This document shows positions 1 through 12,727 of a stretch of DNA of 64,000 bases, one piece after another. The notes below the pieces were generated by a model. That model did no database searches and was not told the origin of the DNA. It worked only from the letters and a program-made list of their open reading frames with translations. Within the stretch, counting starts at the first letter, position 1. Each line of letters begins with the position of its first letter. The position numbers and the translations under genes are program-made. This DNA is from Mangifera indica (taxonomy: Eukaryota > Streptophyta > Magnoliopsida > Sapindales > Anacardiaceae), in the NCBI RefSeq assembly GCF_011075055.1, contig NC_058153.1, positions 9,858,001 to 9,922,000 of the forward strand. Direction: 5' to 3'.

Positions 1-399
1 AAGGTTATTCTTACTTGAACTTGGCTTATTCGAGCCTAACATTGATCAGAAGTCAAGCAGCAAAAATAGAATCCACACTTGCTCAAAGTAACACTTAAAT
101 TTTCATACATTCCAGTGCTTGAGATTTTGTCCAAGTATATAAAATTGAATAGAAACTGAAAATGCCACTTAACTACTTTGAGTTTATCATTTATTGGAAG
201 ATTTTTTTTTTCAATGAAAGTTTAAAATACTCTAGTATGTTAATTTTTTAATTAATAAAATCAATTTAATATTTTAACAGAATCGCTAGCTTAAAGTTGT
301 TTATTTTCCTTTAAAATTTTGCTAATTTTTATTGCAATAAATAAGTCAAAATTAAGGTAATTTTAGACTTAAAAAATTAATTAATTGACAAGTAAGATG

Positions 400-655
400 G
401 ATTAAATTTGGACATATCCCAAATAAGACATAGTTTAAAATCAGATCGAATATAAAAAAGTTAATTTAATATAGATAAATTGATATCCAAACTCGATTAA
501 AAAATAATTTTATTTTGAATTCAATCTAAACTTATTCAAATTCTAATATTTAGATTGATTCAAACTTTTTTTATTTTATAAATGAATCAATTTTTTTATT
601 TAAATTTAATTTATTCAATTTAAACTTAAATAATTCAAATTGAGTTTAACCCTAT
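400..655 (-). repeat. MITE-like relic with TAGGGTT terminus
   Basis: Read on the minus strand this begins TAGGGTTAAACTCAATTTGA and continues with repeated TTCAAATT/TTTAAATT words. The start resembles the ends at 54692 (TTAGGGTTAGATTTGATTC) and 60699 (TAGGGTTAGATACGAGCC). The second of these bounds a hAT transposase relic, so a hAT-related MITE is the likeliest reading. The other end and a target duplication could not be fixed. Confidence 0.35.
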
Positions 656-1062
656 TAGTAAGTGATCATGGGGACTTAAGAGATACTCTCAAATTCTATT
701 GGACCGCATGAGGTAAACCTCATGGACCAAAATAATTTCATAGTCATCATTTTTGTTTGGATTGGCCATGTTTGTCTTGGACTACACATCTTGCAAACGT
801 GGGAAGAAAGAAAGTTTATTCAAAAGAATTTATTTATATTAGAAGGCAAGTACAACTAGAATTAAATTATTAATAATTATTGTCTCAATTAATGATGCAT
901 TATTTGTTTCAAAGATTTCTACTTTATTATTAATATTCTTTTTCTGAATTAATTTCATCTTAAAACCCTTTGTATTTGTTTGAAAGATTCTTAAATAATT
1001 TTTTATTATAAGCTGATATTTAATTAGTGCCATATTTGACACTTATAAGATATTTGGTAAAA

Positions 1063-1200
1063 AACAGTCCTATATAAACTTAGTATTTAGATGATACGTT
1101 ATTAAATAATTAAGTATTATATTATTTTTAATTTAAAATTATTTAATTACCTAATTAGATATTAAAAATGAGATGTGTATAATTTTATTATTTAATAAAA
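1063..1200. repeat. MITE, ATAAAACTATGTGTA family (diverged)
   Basis: The segment has loosely complementary ends and the AATTTAAAATTATTTAATTA core shared with 3475-3590, 12728-12884 and 55739-55885. The right end (GTGTATAATTTTATT) is the reverse complement of the family's usual AATAAAACTATGTGTA-like start. It is diverged, and the boundaries are approximate. Confidence 0.4.
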
Positions 1201-2559
1201 ATATGCTTAATATAACCAAATATACCATATAGGTCAACCATGAAATTAAAAAACATAATAATTTATACTTATTTTATAAATTTTATTTCAAATATTCTTG
1301 TTACCATCCATGATTGATGACTCTCCCTAACATAAGTTTCCTTTTTTCATGGAATAATGTTAAATAATGTGGATTGCTATTTGGACCACCATAAGAATTT
1401 AAGACAAAAACTCAATGTCCAATCCAATTGCTATTGGTAATTAAACAAATATATAAAACCAAACCTCTCTCAGAAATCAGCATTCAAAGTTTTAAACTTT
1501 TATTCGTGAAAGTTTTTAACAAAAGTTTTGATTTATTATGATATAAGTTATCAAACTATTTTGTATTCAATGTGATGATGTATTGCTGGAGTGTATCATC
1601 ATCGACTGTGTTAAGAAAAAATATGGTTGAAGGGAATATATACTAAAGAGAAGGGTATTATTGGAATAAACGATGAATTTGCTTAAAAATATAACTACAT
1701 TAAAAGTTTGCCTAAAAACATTTAAACGACAATTTTTTTATCTCTTTTAGTTAATATCTCTAAGTTTTACAAGGAGGGAGAAGGAAAGAGGAACATGAAC
1801 CTTTTTTTGGGTAAGAAAGATAGAACACATCTATTGAATCTTTGGAACTATAAGCACTAGCATTCATTTTGAAATTTCTCACTCTCATAAGCATCATCTT
1901 AAGCTCACACAAAATACATTTTTTGGATTTTTTCCTTTGAACACATTGTAAAAAAATTGTAAATAACATTATAGTAGACATAAGTTTTGCTTAAATAAAC
2001 AAACTATGTTAAAAAAAAAAAACACTGTTTTCTTCTTTTACTTTTTGTTTTTGTTTGCACAAACACTTTTTGTAGCACTTTGATTCTGCCTTTAACATAA
2101 TATCTTTGGGTATTTACATAATTAATTTGGTGTAACTTTTCACATTAACAGTTTCAAAGGTTTTTATTATTTTCGAAAGTTTCATGTGTTGTATTTATAA
2201 ACTATTTTAAAATAATTTATATTTATAGGGGTGAATGTGATTTATGAGAAACTATAATTAGAGTTATTCATTTATGGAAACAATAGAAGAGAAATTATGC
2301 GATATTTTTCAAGTAATTTGAATGAAGCATGGCATGTGGTAAAGTGGTGGTTTGATTGCTTGGGCGAGCCGAGGTCATATTTATCAGGCCAGTGTGACGC
2401 GCCCACGTTATGATTAATATTAGGCCAACTAGCTTGTGAGCCCAAATCTGAATATCTAGTTTGATTTGGGCCATTATTAATTTTTTGAGAACTTCAAAAT
2501 TAAAATGATAAATGATTTGTGATAGAAGAAATTAATTAACAAATTTTATTTACACATTA

Positions 2560-2960
2560 GGGATGACAACCGGGAGAAATGAGGAACGGATCTTAATCTC
2601 TGTCTCCTTCTCCAAGAAGAAAAATCCTCTCTCTGTATTCTCTAAACACAACATAAATATATTAAATAATAAAATTAATTAAAATTAAGATAAACTAATT
2701 CACTATTTCAAATCTCATAAATATCATATATTAAACACTTTAATATACATAACAAAAATATAAATAAATTTGAATCATATAAATAATCTAAATTATAAGA
2801 ATATGTTAGTATTTTAAGAAAATATATTGATATAAAAAAAGCGGAGATAAGGATGAAGATGGAGACTGGCGTGGGGCTAGTAAGAGATAAATGTATCTCT
2901 ATCCTTGATTGTAAGAATATTTTTTGTCTCTATCTCCATCCCAATCCTCTTTCTCTTTTT
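2560..2960. repeat. hAT-like non-autonomous remnant
   Basis: It opens with TAGGGATGACAACCGGGAGA, a start resembling common plant hAT-type MITEs (TAGGGATGACAA...), and further on has GATGAAGATGGAGACTGGCG and TCTCCATCCCAATCCTC, typical of such elements. Clean inverted ends and a target duplication were not found, so this rests on resemblance only. Confidence 0.3.
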
Positions 2961-3239
2961 TGTTTTATCAGAGAATCCTCTCTCTATTAAAATTGGACAG
3001 ACTCAGAGACTTTAAATTCAGACTGAAATTACCATTTTTGTTGCACATTGTGTAGGAAGAGCATAGATTCATAAAGGAAGAAAAGGATGAAGAAACGTTG
3101 AGGATAAAGTTCATCAAATGCGGTCATTCTTAAAGTTGAACTGCAACATAGGTATATATAATCTCCTTCACTGAAAAGGGTGCGTAGTTTATTGGAAAAC
3201 CTAAACCCTTAAATTACTACATCTAGGATTGAAGGCTAC

Positions 3240-3242
<3 letters not shown>

Positions 3243-3278
<36 letters not shown>
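3243..3278. repeat. (AT)n microsatellite
   Basis: Uninterrupted alternating AT for about 36 bases. Confidence 0.95.
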
Positions 3279-3281
<3 letters not shown>

Positions 3282-3474
3282 ATGAGTATAGCGTTTTTTT
3301 TCGGGGATGAAGCCAACAATGAAAAGTAGGGGGTTAGAGTTATAAATTAATAAAATTTAATGGGTTCAAGGGGTATATTAACCAAATGTAAGAGGATTGA
3401 TATCAAAGATGAAGTATTTTCTTCGATAAAATCTCTTTAAATTAACCAAAAAAATAGATGAAATATTTGATTTA

Positions 3475-3590
3475 CAATAAAACTATGTGTACAAAAATGA
3501 TATGTCATCATGTGATGGTGTTATTTTATCTTTAATTTAAAATTATTTAATTATATAATAATAAGTTATTATTTATGTATAAAATTATGA
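3475..3590. repeat. MITE, ATAAAACTATGTGTA family
   Basis: Starts ACAATAAAACTATGTGTAC, contains ATGTCATCATGTGATGG and the TTTAATTTAAAATTATTTAA core, and ends with the rough reverse complement of its start (TATGTATAAAATTATGAG). No coding capacity. It abuts a second, better preserved member at 3591. Confidence 0.55.
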
Positions 3591-3760
3591 GTAATACTAT
3601 ATGTACTCACTTTGGGTACACAAATGTATACACACTCATATGTGTCATCATATGATTGGTTATTGTTTTATTCTTAATTCAAAATCATCCAATCACATGA
3701 TGACACATATAAATATGTACATATTTATGTACCCAAAATGGGTACACATAGTTTTATTGT
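3591..3760. repeat. MITE, ATAAAACTATGTGTA family (best inverted ends)
   Basis: The left arm GTAATACTATATGTACTCAC..TTTGGGTAC pairs with the right arm GTACCCAAAATGGGTACACA..TAGTTTTATTGT. Inner arms ATGTGTCATCATATGATTGG and CCAATCACATGATGACACAT also pair. The whole 170-bp unit can therefore fold as one hairpin. The terminus type does not allow a superfamily call with confidence. Confidence 0.65.
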
Positions 3761-4654
3761 AAAATTATATACATTGTTTGTGCATATATTTTAACTTATA
3801 TTTTGGAGAAAAATTTTGAAACTTAAAGCCTTATTGACCCATTCCCCCGAGTCAGGGGCGAACCCGGGCTTTGTGAGAATAGACTCAAGCCCACCCTCAA
3901 ATTAGAAACAATTGGAAAAAAATTACTTAAGCTTACCCTTGAACTGGAAAATTTTGAAGATAATTCCACATTTAACTGCAAACAAGTTTGAGCAAAATAA
4001 TATATTTAGAGATATGTTATTAGGCCCACCACAAAAGGCCGTGAAATTAAAATTAAAGGATATACTTGTCTTAATATGAAATACAATTTTAAACCTAGTG
4101 TATAATTGAATTAGATCATCACCCAAATACCACATTTTCATAAGAAAACCAAAAGCCATGTCAATTGAAATCACTAGAGCTAATTTTAGATATCGGATTT
4201 CTTCTTTCCTATCTTTAACTTGATTTTGACAACCATACCTCACGATCTCATTTTCACCGACAAGGTTTTAATCTTCTAAAAAATGATGTTAAATTAAATA
4301 ATTGATATTCAAATATTTAAATATATTATTATGATTTGATTTTTTTTATTAGTACACAATGAGATGTGTGAATCTTTAATTTAGACAATTAAGTTTTGCT
4401 TTAGTGATTGGATTTAAAGTTATTAAACCTAAAGATTGACTACTTATTTGGTAAATTAATAAATCTTTTTGTACATCTTTATATATTTTACTTGTATTAT
4501 TATTATAATTGAGCTCTAAATTTGTGTTGAATATTTTGCGTGGATTATGACTAATATAAACACTTTTAATTATATTAAATATTTACATTGAAAAGGTTTT
4601 TCCACCTAAAAAATTACGAGTTATTGTATTCCTATTCAAAAACCCTTAGATGGC
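3761..4654. other. Gene-free interval
   Basis: No supported gene. A frame at 3923-4243 on the minus strand has no family resemblance and AT-biased composition, and is not called. Confidence 0.5.
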
Positions 4655-5900
4655 TAACATGATCTTAGAGGGGGGTGAATAGGATCTTTAAAAAATAATG
4701 CACAAATTTAATAATAATCACACAATTATCAAACTAAAAGTAAAGAGATAAGGGAAAGAAATTGCTCAATGTTTATAGTAGTTTAGAGCTTTCTCTTGCA
4801 AACTTCCTATGTCCATTTCCTCAAGCAATCAGCTTGAAGTTTCACTATCATTTGAAACTTGTACACTTGGTTTGTTCGGAATTGCACCAAATACAATAGT
4901 TATACGAGATTTCGCTCACAAGAGTATGAGTATAAGTTTTTGTGTTTAAAAGGCCTCACAAAGGTTGACTACACAAATTAAGTACAATAAGTCTCTCAAA
5001 GAATGGAGTTCGAGCATATTGAGAGAATGAGAATGCTTGAGCTTTGAAGAATTGAGCTTAAAGAATGTATCAATATGTTGTCCAACTTTTTCCAACTTCA
5101 AATATGCTCAATTTATAGGCAAATGTGGATAAAGCCATTAGATTTGAAAAACCATCCATTGACTTCCAAAAGTGATGTTTTTCTTTTAAAATAAGTGAGT
5201 GAACAGTCGTCACTTTTCCCATGAATTGTCATTCCTAGTGTCCAAATTTTCTTTTTGGCATAGGTTTATCTCGGTCAAACCATCCAACAGTTGACTTTAT
5301 TTCTTGTGCCATGACTAAATAGTCATTTGTCTCTTTATAGTTCTATGCCTCTAAAATTTTAGAGTTGCGAACGAAGGCATTAACGGTTTGAAGAATGAGT
5401 TGTTTAACACCTAGAATTTTCACTAGGAATGGGCGTCACACTCTAATGGATGGTTGTCACTACTTTGTTAACTTTAAATCCATTGACCTTGTTTTGACCA
5501 CGAACAAGTGCAATGAACATGAACCATCCTCATTAGTCTTTGTAATTCTAAATGAACGATCATCACTAATCTTAATGAATGGTCATCACTCCAAGTGTTG
5601 ACTTTTTCCTACATTGACTCCATTCAAAAGATGAACGTGTATGAGTGATGAGCATCCTTTTTCATTCATTGCTTGAAAATGGTCATGAACAGACGTCACT
5701 CAATTCGGAATAGATGTTCGTGATTTTTTGTTTTATCTAAAAATGCCCTTTTTGATTCTATATTTACTAATTACCTAGCTTCCTATGATTCTCATTCACC
5801 TTTTCTTAAAGGGTTACTTAAGTTACTCTTTGTCTTCTCAAACTTAGGAAGGTTAGTTGTAACTAGGAAACCTCCATCGACCAAACAATTTATTATTAAA
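4655..5900 (-). repeat. LTR-like block, SIRE-type Copia (solo or truncated)
   Basis: On the minus strand the block ends in CCTATTCACCCCCCTCTAAG, a phrase known to close the LTR of SIRE/Maximus-type Copia elements just before their primer-binding site. No primer-binding site or gag-pol follows here, so a solo or truncated LTR is inferred. Between 5190 and 5720 short words such as AATGGTCATCACT and GAACAGTCGTCACT recur in degenerate form. Boundaries are approximate, and no partner copy lies in the window. Confidence 0.35.
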
Positions 5901-5925
5901 TGATTTCATAAACTTATAAATAATT

Positions 5926-5945
5926 CAATAAAACTATGTGTATAA
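5926..5945. repeat. Left stub of MITE split by Copia A
   Basis: CAATAAAACTATGTGTATAA is the usual start of the MITE family seen at 3475. The sequence resumes at 12728, after the Copia element and one copy of the TATAA duplication, with a further 157 bases of the same MITE. The Copia insertion is therefore younger than the MITE. Confidence 0.7.
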
Positions 5946-6437
5946 TGTTAGAAATTTCCTGATGTGAACTACTATTAATTATGGTTTTAATTTAATAAAA
6001 TTGGGTTATTGAATAGTTTAATGCCAGCTTACAGATAGACTTGAGTGTTCAATAAGGATAAGTCTAATACATTTTAAAGTTATGATCTAAGTGGATAACA
6101 TAAGTATGGACCTTGAGATTTATTGGACCTTGATGGGAGGTCAGTTAATCTACTATAAATTGGCTAGGTCTCTACTCCAAAATCTAATGCAGTGTGATTG
6201 TAGTGTAGCTTACCTATACAAAGCTATCATTTAGTGAGGTTTCTGGAGTAGAAAACCAAGTCACTTCGAGAGGTGATCTCAACAGGTAATTTAAGCAGTT
6301 GTATGAATTCAATTTGCATGGTGATCTAAATATTCCTAAAACTTTAAAATTTGATTTAGTATTTTATAATCTATGTGTTGATCTTGTGAATTATAATTGT
6401 ATGATTTTATGTTTGTTTGTGCATAATAAATCTTATA
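5946..6437 (+). repeat. 5' LTR of Copia A
   Basis: TGTTAGAAATTTCC...AATAAATCTTATA, 492 bp, matching the copy at 12236-12727 along its whole length with many substitutions. The terminal CA has become TA. Confidence 0.93.
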
Positions 6438-6439
6438 CG

Positions 6440-6451
6440 TGGTATTAGAGC
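6440..6451 (+). other. Primer-binding site of Copia A
   Basis: TGGTATTAGAGC lies two bases after the 5' LTR. It matches the usual plant Copia site TGGTATCAGAGC, complementary to the 3' end of initiator tRNA-Met, with one change. Confidence 0.85.
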
Positions 6452-8993
6452 AAGTACGTATTAGGTTATCAAATTTGAATTTTCAGAATTGAAATAACAT
6501 TTTGCTAATTCAAAGTTAGGGTTTTAAATTTCAAAATTAAGGATTGAAATTTTGAAGTTGTGTTTCATTCAATTTTAATATTAGGGTTTAATTGAAATCC
6601 TGTTAAGGTTTAAAGCTTTTGAGATTAGGGTTTCCTAATTAAAAATTGCTAATTAGGGAATTTAGGGTTTAATTTGTTTTTGAAATCAGGTTTCAAATTG
6701 AATTTTTAAAATCTAAAATTAGAATTAGATAATCTCTGATTTTATATTTGGAACATCAAATTTTAATTTGGTGTGTTCGATTTCTGATTAAGAAATTGTT
6801 TTTCGATCAAAATTTGACTTAAAATTTGTGGTACAAGGCTTTTAATTCTGACTAATTATCAACAAAATTAGAGGTGATTGAACCTCTCTTAGTGTGGGTC
6901 ATGCCATCACGCCTCTCTTTTTTCAATTGAAACTACCAATCAACGATGAGATTGAGTAGATAAGCCATAAATACTACCTATTTTGCTTTTCTCTGATGAG
7001 ATTTCAAGGTGTAGAGACCAAATAAACTAAAGACAACATGTTGTTGAGGTCTATTATTGGTCAGAATCATTAATCCTTAATGAAATTTTAGGTAATCGAC
7101 AGTGAAATGATTGAATTTGGCGAGTTAGGGTTTCAAGAGATGGCAAGTCAATAGCAGGGTGGGAAAACCCATGTACCTGCCCACTAATTCAAATGGGTTA
7201 AGTCAACCCTGTAGAGTCAAAAGGGCCAAACTTGGCCCAATGATCCAACCCATGTATGATTAATGATCCAGTGCATGATACCATGTGCATTAAAAAAAGG
7301 CTTATAATGCACGTGGGAGCGCATCGAGGCTCATCACATAGACATGCCACACGTGGTAAAGGACTAACAACATATGAAGTGATTTTGGAGGCATGTGAGG
7401 GTGCGTGTAAGTGTCCTTGAGGTGCGTGAAGTGCTTAAAACCTCTTCTAGTGGCACATGAGACGTGTAAAATGGTTTTTGTTGTGTTAACAATCCTTAGA
7501 GACAAATATAGGCTCATGGTGGGTGAAAGTAACCTATAGAGTCTTCTAAAAACATGTCAATGCATGTAAATAGGAAATTATACTGAGTGATTGCACATAA
7601 TGGTGTGTAATCATTTCCTAATAGGTGAGTGTACATGCATAAAAAGACCATAATAGTGTGTGAATGTCTTATGAGAGTGTGTAATAAAGTTTTAAAGTTT
7701 TCCTAGGGTGCATGTGAGAGTATGAAGGTAAGTTAAATACGTTAGAGTGTGCAAAAATCTAAGATACATGTGAAACACAATAATGACATATGATTGTAAG
7801 TAGTTTAAAGGTTAAAAATACATGTTGGAACTTGTGAAAGACAAGCAACAATCCATGATATGTATGAAAGACTTATGGTAGCACGTGAATGGCTTGTGGT
7901 GGCATATAAAGACATTAGACATCTAGTAAGTCTCCATTTGAAAGTGAATTGAATTTTAGGTGAAGTATTATGACATAAAGTATCCTCCTAACATTAGGAT
8001 TATTGTTCATTAGGTTAGATGTAACAATTTAAGGAGGATTGTCAGAGATAAAAAAAATTATGTTTTATGAAATCTTGTTTTGGGTATTTAGTAGTATTGG
8101 AATATTTTGTGAGTTTTCATGATGTTAATCATTAAAAGGGTACATTGTAGAGGCCCATAAAATTTTCCTTTTAGTAATTATACATTTTTGGTATTTAATG
8201 CATGAGGTTAATTTTGGAAATACATTGATCATGAAAAACTCAATACACCTAAAGGTGGTTGGGCTTATTCAATTGACATGTGTTTTCATATTAAATAGAA
8301 GAGGAAAAATGGTCTACAAAGTTTTATTTGCCCAAAGGTGATATTTCTTTCAAAAACCATATATTCTGAAGGTCATCATATGACTTTAGCTTTATGTTTG
8401 GGATCCTAATATCATGTCATTTTTCTACCCAAAGTAATTTAATGATGATGCACCAAGAATCCCTATAAGATGTGGCTTGTACTATTTTAAAACTACCTTA
8501 ATTATTGCTTAATACATATTTGTTGCAATACTTAATTAAGATTTTCAAAGATCATTTAGTGTTGTATCTTATGAAATCTTAATTTTGGCTATACTATTTA
8601 GTCTCAGTAGAAGTTATTATAAGTTGTCAGAATGTTTAATCACCAAAACGATGTATTCATTGAAGCTTGCGAAATTTCTATATTTGGTGAAAAAGACATT
8701 CTTCAATTGACACATATAATTTTTTACCCAAAAGTGGTTATTGTGTGTTAAAATTAATAGTTGTATAAGGTGTTTGTAGAATTACATTGGTCGTAAAATA
8801 TTCAATTCACCTAAAGGTGATTGTGATTTTTTAATTGACATTTGTTTTTTTTATTGGTGTGAAAAGGAGTAGTAAACTAGGGGGTTTATCTGTCTAAAGG
8901 TAATAGACTTTTCAAAAACTAGTTGTTCTTCTTATTTTAACCTTATGCTCGAGGGCTCTAATTGCATATCGTATTCTGCCCAAAGATGATTAT
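6452..8993 (+). other. Copia A leader and degenerate gag region with internal repeats
   Basis: No open frame of note. From about 7290 to 7960 short GCATGTGA/GTGCGTG-like words recur irregularly. Two halves (about 8040-8460 and 8560-9010) are diverged copies of each other: both carry TATGAAATCTT, TACATTGATCATG/TACATTGGTCGTA, CACCTAAAGGTG, CAATTGACAT..TTTT and ATGATGATGCACC in the same order. The word CCCAAAGGTGAT and variants occurs about seven times. Confidence 0.55.
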
Positions 8994-9300
8994 ATGATGA
9001 TGCACCTGGAACTTTGGTTGATGATAGGTTATAAGGTTTTCAAGTTATTTATTATCAATGATATTGCTTATTGTATTCTATCTCTGATAAACTCTATTAT
9101 TGTGAACAATAATAATAAAGCCACAATTGAGGTCCTAATTAGCTCTAACTTTAAAGAGTTAAAGATAAAGTTTGAATTTGCTCTGTTGATTAAAGATATA
9201 TATTTAGCCAAAAGAGTTGATGAGCCATCGAAGCTCAAGATGAAAGCTCGATTGAATGAATGGATTTCTATGTTGAGTGGGAGAAATCCATCAATTTAAG
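8994..9300 (+). pseudogene. Copia A gag remnant
   Basis: A 101-codon open stretch ending in KMKARLNEWISMLSGRNPSI, before a TAA at 9297. Its place, between the leader and the later reverse-transcriptase scraps, fits a leftover of the Gag-Pol frame. No zinc knuckle remains in it. The fragment cannot be assigned to a Gag domain with certainty and is not functional. Confidence 0.4.
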
Positions 9301-10729
9301 GTTGCTTGTCATAAAGAGTCTTTTTTCGATTACCTCATTGGAGGTTTACTTAACCCATAAGTATTAAGAGGGTTGTCACTAAAATTTGCCAAACACTTGA
9401 AGATAATATTGAAATTATTGGTTTAATGAGTTATATGACTTGGATAAGGTATGTTAGTCTTGAAGGAGCCAAATATTGATGAGTATATATTAAAGTTTAA
9501 AAGGCACCATAAAATCCTCTTTTAACTTCAGTCAAATCAAGACTAGTAATGGTTTATAATCATATATAAGATATTATTAATCTGATTCCTAAATGTTCTT
9601 GAACAAGAGAAGCATAAAGTGAAGAAGTTTTAATGCTAGGCTTAGTTGATTAAATGATGCTCGATTATAAAGGAAGAACAACAATAAAAAGTATTAGTTT
9701 TAATTGCCCAAATAAGGTTAAGGTTTTTGGATGTGAAGTTGGTCAATAGATAAAACTAGGTCAGTGGGGGTCCATATTTAGGTTTCGAAATTGTGTGGAT
9801 ATTTAAATTATCAATATGCTCATAATGGACATTTTGCCAAGATTTTGGGATTCCAAAATGGCATAGCTATAAAACTCAATCATAGTTTTAAAACCATGAT
9901 GAGAAGCAATCATGATTGAGTATTCTTGGGGTAAAGTATACAAGAAGACATAGTATGTTCTAAATAAATTTCCTGGTAAATCTATGTCACAAATTTCTTC
10001 AAAGTTTTGGAGTATTCTAAAAGAAGGAACTTATTACCCTAATTAAGCTACTAAAATGATTAACTTGAATATGGAAAAGGTCTTAGGCTTTGAGACTTTC
10101 AAAAGTGATACTTAATAGATTCGTCTAATTTTTAAAATGCCTATAAAGTATATAGGTGTTATGGCTAAAATAATGATGAGAGTCAATGAGGTTTACAGAG
10201 ACCTATGAAATCTAAGATCACCTTAGAGAATGTTCCTACTAAAGAATGATAACTAATCTTATAGTAGATAAGCCAAATGCAATTGACATAGTTGTAGAAA
10301 CCTTGATGAAAAAAATCTACTATATAAGGATGATTTATTATCACTAAGTATTGTTTTGTGTATCTCATTAAAAAAGATTTTGTTATTAGTCAAACTATTG
10401 TTTAAAGCTTTTATGAATTATCAATTTGAAAGGTAGTTTTAAAGTTATGAGAAAATATAAAGTCTATGATTGATAATAAAGTATGAGACCCTATGACTTT
10501 GGAAGCCTTTTTAGATTAGAGTTATAAAAGGTGAATGTCAAAACTGTTTTTCTGAATGAAAGCCTTAGTAAGGGAGTCTGTATGGTGCAATCAAGTTTAT
10601 CAACAACATAAAAGATGAAACTTTTAGTATGTGATCTTAAGGAGTCTATCTTTGGTTAAAATAGACTTGACAATGGTGCTTTAATTTTAATAAAATGCAC
10701 GTTTCATTACCTCATAAAGAATAAATTAA

Positions 10730-10960
10730 ACAAATATAAGAATATAAAGATCAGTAGGAGCAAATTTATTTTTATGGTATAGTTCAATATGTTGATAGTG
10801 GCGATATGAATTTGTTCCATAAGATTAAGTTAATTTTATCCAAGACTTATGATGTGAAGAATCTTGAAGATACATCATTTGTTTTTGGTATTGAGATCCA
10901 CTGTGAAAAGACTCATGAATTTAGTGGCTTATCTTAAATGCATACTTGAAGCATGTGCTT
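10730..10960 (+). pseudogene. Copia A reverse-transcriptase remnant
   Basis: The + strand reads IVQYVDSGDMNLFHKIKL then SKTYDVKNLEDTSFVFGIEI, the reverse-transcriptase palm region of Copia Pol around the catalytic Y-x-D-D box. The box has decayed: the second Asp is missing (YVDSGDMN). Stops follow directly. RNase H scraps, less readable, continue to about 11600. Dead. Confidence 0.7.
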
Positions 10961-12224
10961 AAAAGGCTTAACACGAAAAATTGTAAGGCAAGTGATATTC
11001 CTATTATGAAATGAGATAAGCTTGACATCAAACATTGAGCAAAAAATGAGGTTGAACGGGAATCCATGTGAAATGTCCTTTATAATGGTGCTATTTAAAG
11101 CTTGATGAATACACAAGTAATTTTTGCATTTAAGGTTCTTAATTTATACCTCTCAAATCCAAGTTTTGATTATTGAGTTGTGATTTAAGAGGTAATATGA
11201 TGCTTGCAAAAGATCAAAATTTTGTTGGTTGTAAAGATAAGCTAAAGTTCATTTTTAGATATAGTATTATACTCACTGAATTGGCTATATTTGGAAAAGT
11301 ACTAAGTAGTTGTTAGTCACAACATCAATCATAGACATTCAATTTGTAGCTTACCATAGGGCAGTTTTTAAGCATGAGGTTGATGAATTACTTAGTTGAA
11401 TTATTTGGTGTAGATTTTATATACCATGATAGTAATGCAATTAGGTAAAAACCCACTGGTAGATTGAGACATACAAAATAAAATATATTATAGTCAAAAA
11501 CCTCATAAAAAAAATAAGACATTAGGTTAAAGTACAAAATACAAAGTTGATAAAAGTTAAACCCCTAACTAAAGGAATAAGACTTGTAGCCCATAAAGTC
11601 ATGTTGAAAACATGAGGGTATTTAGGGTCTTTTGATATCTAGGGTTAGTGAGAGATTTTATTATTATTGTTTTTATTAACATATATATTTATATTTCGAT
11701 CATGATCATATACTTGTTTGTCTATGGATGAATGCGTATATATACGGTTAAAATATAACATGTGCCTCAAGATAAGGTTCTCTTGAGTATGTTAGTTATA
11801 TGTGTATGTTTCACGAGTCTCGAGCAAAGTTAAAACATATAGGCATTTTTGGAAGCAAAAGAATTTCTCTTGTTTCTTTTCAAATATAAGGTTAAAGAGA
11901 AATCATAAAGAGAACTGACAAAGATATAACACATGTTGTAATCACTTTGTTGGGTGTTATTTCTGTTATACTCTTAGATTTGATTTGTGTTTATTTGATT
12001 ATTAATAATTGTGATTAAGAACAATCTTATATTGATAGAGGATATAAGTAATGTTTTGGTTCATTATTGATGGACATATTAACTGGATTATTTATTAAAA
12101 TGTAATTTATTTTTGGACTATTTTGTTTTCTAAAATAGTGGTCAATTAAAGTTAAAAATGTTAATTACCTGAGAGTAAAAAATTGTTTTTTCTTAAAATA
12201 AAATAAAAATAATTAATGTTGCCC

Positions 12225-12235
12225 AAGTGGGAGGA
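12225..12235 (+). other. Polypurine tract of Copia A
   Basis: AAGTGGGAGGA stands immediately before the 3' LTR, the normal place for the plus-strand primer. Confidence 0.8.
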
Positions 12236-12727
12236 TGTTAGAAATTTCCTATTGTGGGCTAACATTAATTATAGTTTTGGTTTAATAAAATCGAATAATT
12301 GAATAGTCTAATGTTGATTTACAGATGGGTTTGAGTGATTAATAAAGATAAACTCAATGCACTTAAAAGTTATAATCTAGATATACAATATAAGTGTGGG
12401 TCTTGAATTTTATTAGACCTCAATGGGGGGTCAATTAATCTGCTACAAATTGGCTATGTCCTTGCTCCAAAACCTAATGTAGTATGATTGCAATATAGTA
12501 TACTCATATAAAGATGTCATTCAGGAAAGTTTTTAGAGTAGAAGACCAAGTCACGTCGAGAGATAATCTCGACAAGTAATTTAAGTAGTTGTATGAATTT
12601 AATTTGCATGGCGATCCAAATATTCTTAAAACCCTAAAATTTAATTCACTATTTTATAATCTATGCGTTAATCTTGTGAATTATAAATGTATGATATTAT
12701 GTTTGTTAGTGCATAATAAATCTTACA
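12236..12727 (+). repeat. 3' LTR of Copia A
   Basis: 492 bp, TGTTAGAAATTTCC...AATAAATCTTACA, followed by the TATAA target duplication. Confidence 0.93.

Larger units (their letters stand above)
1..3474. other. Gene-free AT-rich flank
   Basis: No reading frame here has the length, codon use or family resemblance of a gene. The short frames are AT-driven. The stretch contains two small repeat relics, a hAT-like fragment and an (AT)n tract, listed separately. The part from about 2330 to 2480 is less AT-rich but gave no recognisable coding or RNA signal. Confidence 0.6.
5946..12727 (+). mobile_element. Copia LTR retrotransposon A (degenerate, full length)
   Basis: A 6.8 kb Ty1/Copia-type element with two 492-bp LTRs in direct orientation, an initiator-tRNA-Met-like primer-binding site right after the first LTR, a purine tract right before the second, and a TATAA target duplication on both sides (5941-5945 and 12728-12732). 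The LTRs start TG; the right one ends CA and the left one TA by mutation. By eye the LTRs differ at roughly one site in six, so this is the oldest of the three full-length elements here. The interior keeps only scraps of gag, reverse transcriptase and RNase H, broken by many stops. Confidence 0.93.

Noticed and set aside
2330..2480. tRNA or other small RNA gene
   Set aside because: The stretch is less AT-rich, but no cloverleaf, B box or other recognisable structure was found.
9300..10700. Possible separate gene between the gag and reverse-transcriptase scraps of Copia A
   Set aside because: The position and the frequent stops fit decayed Pol; no independent signal.
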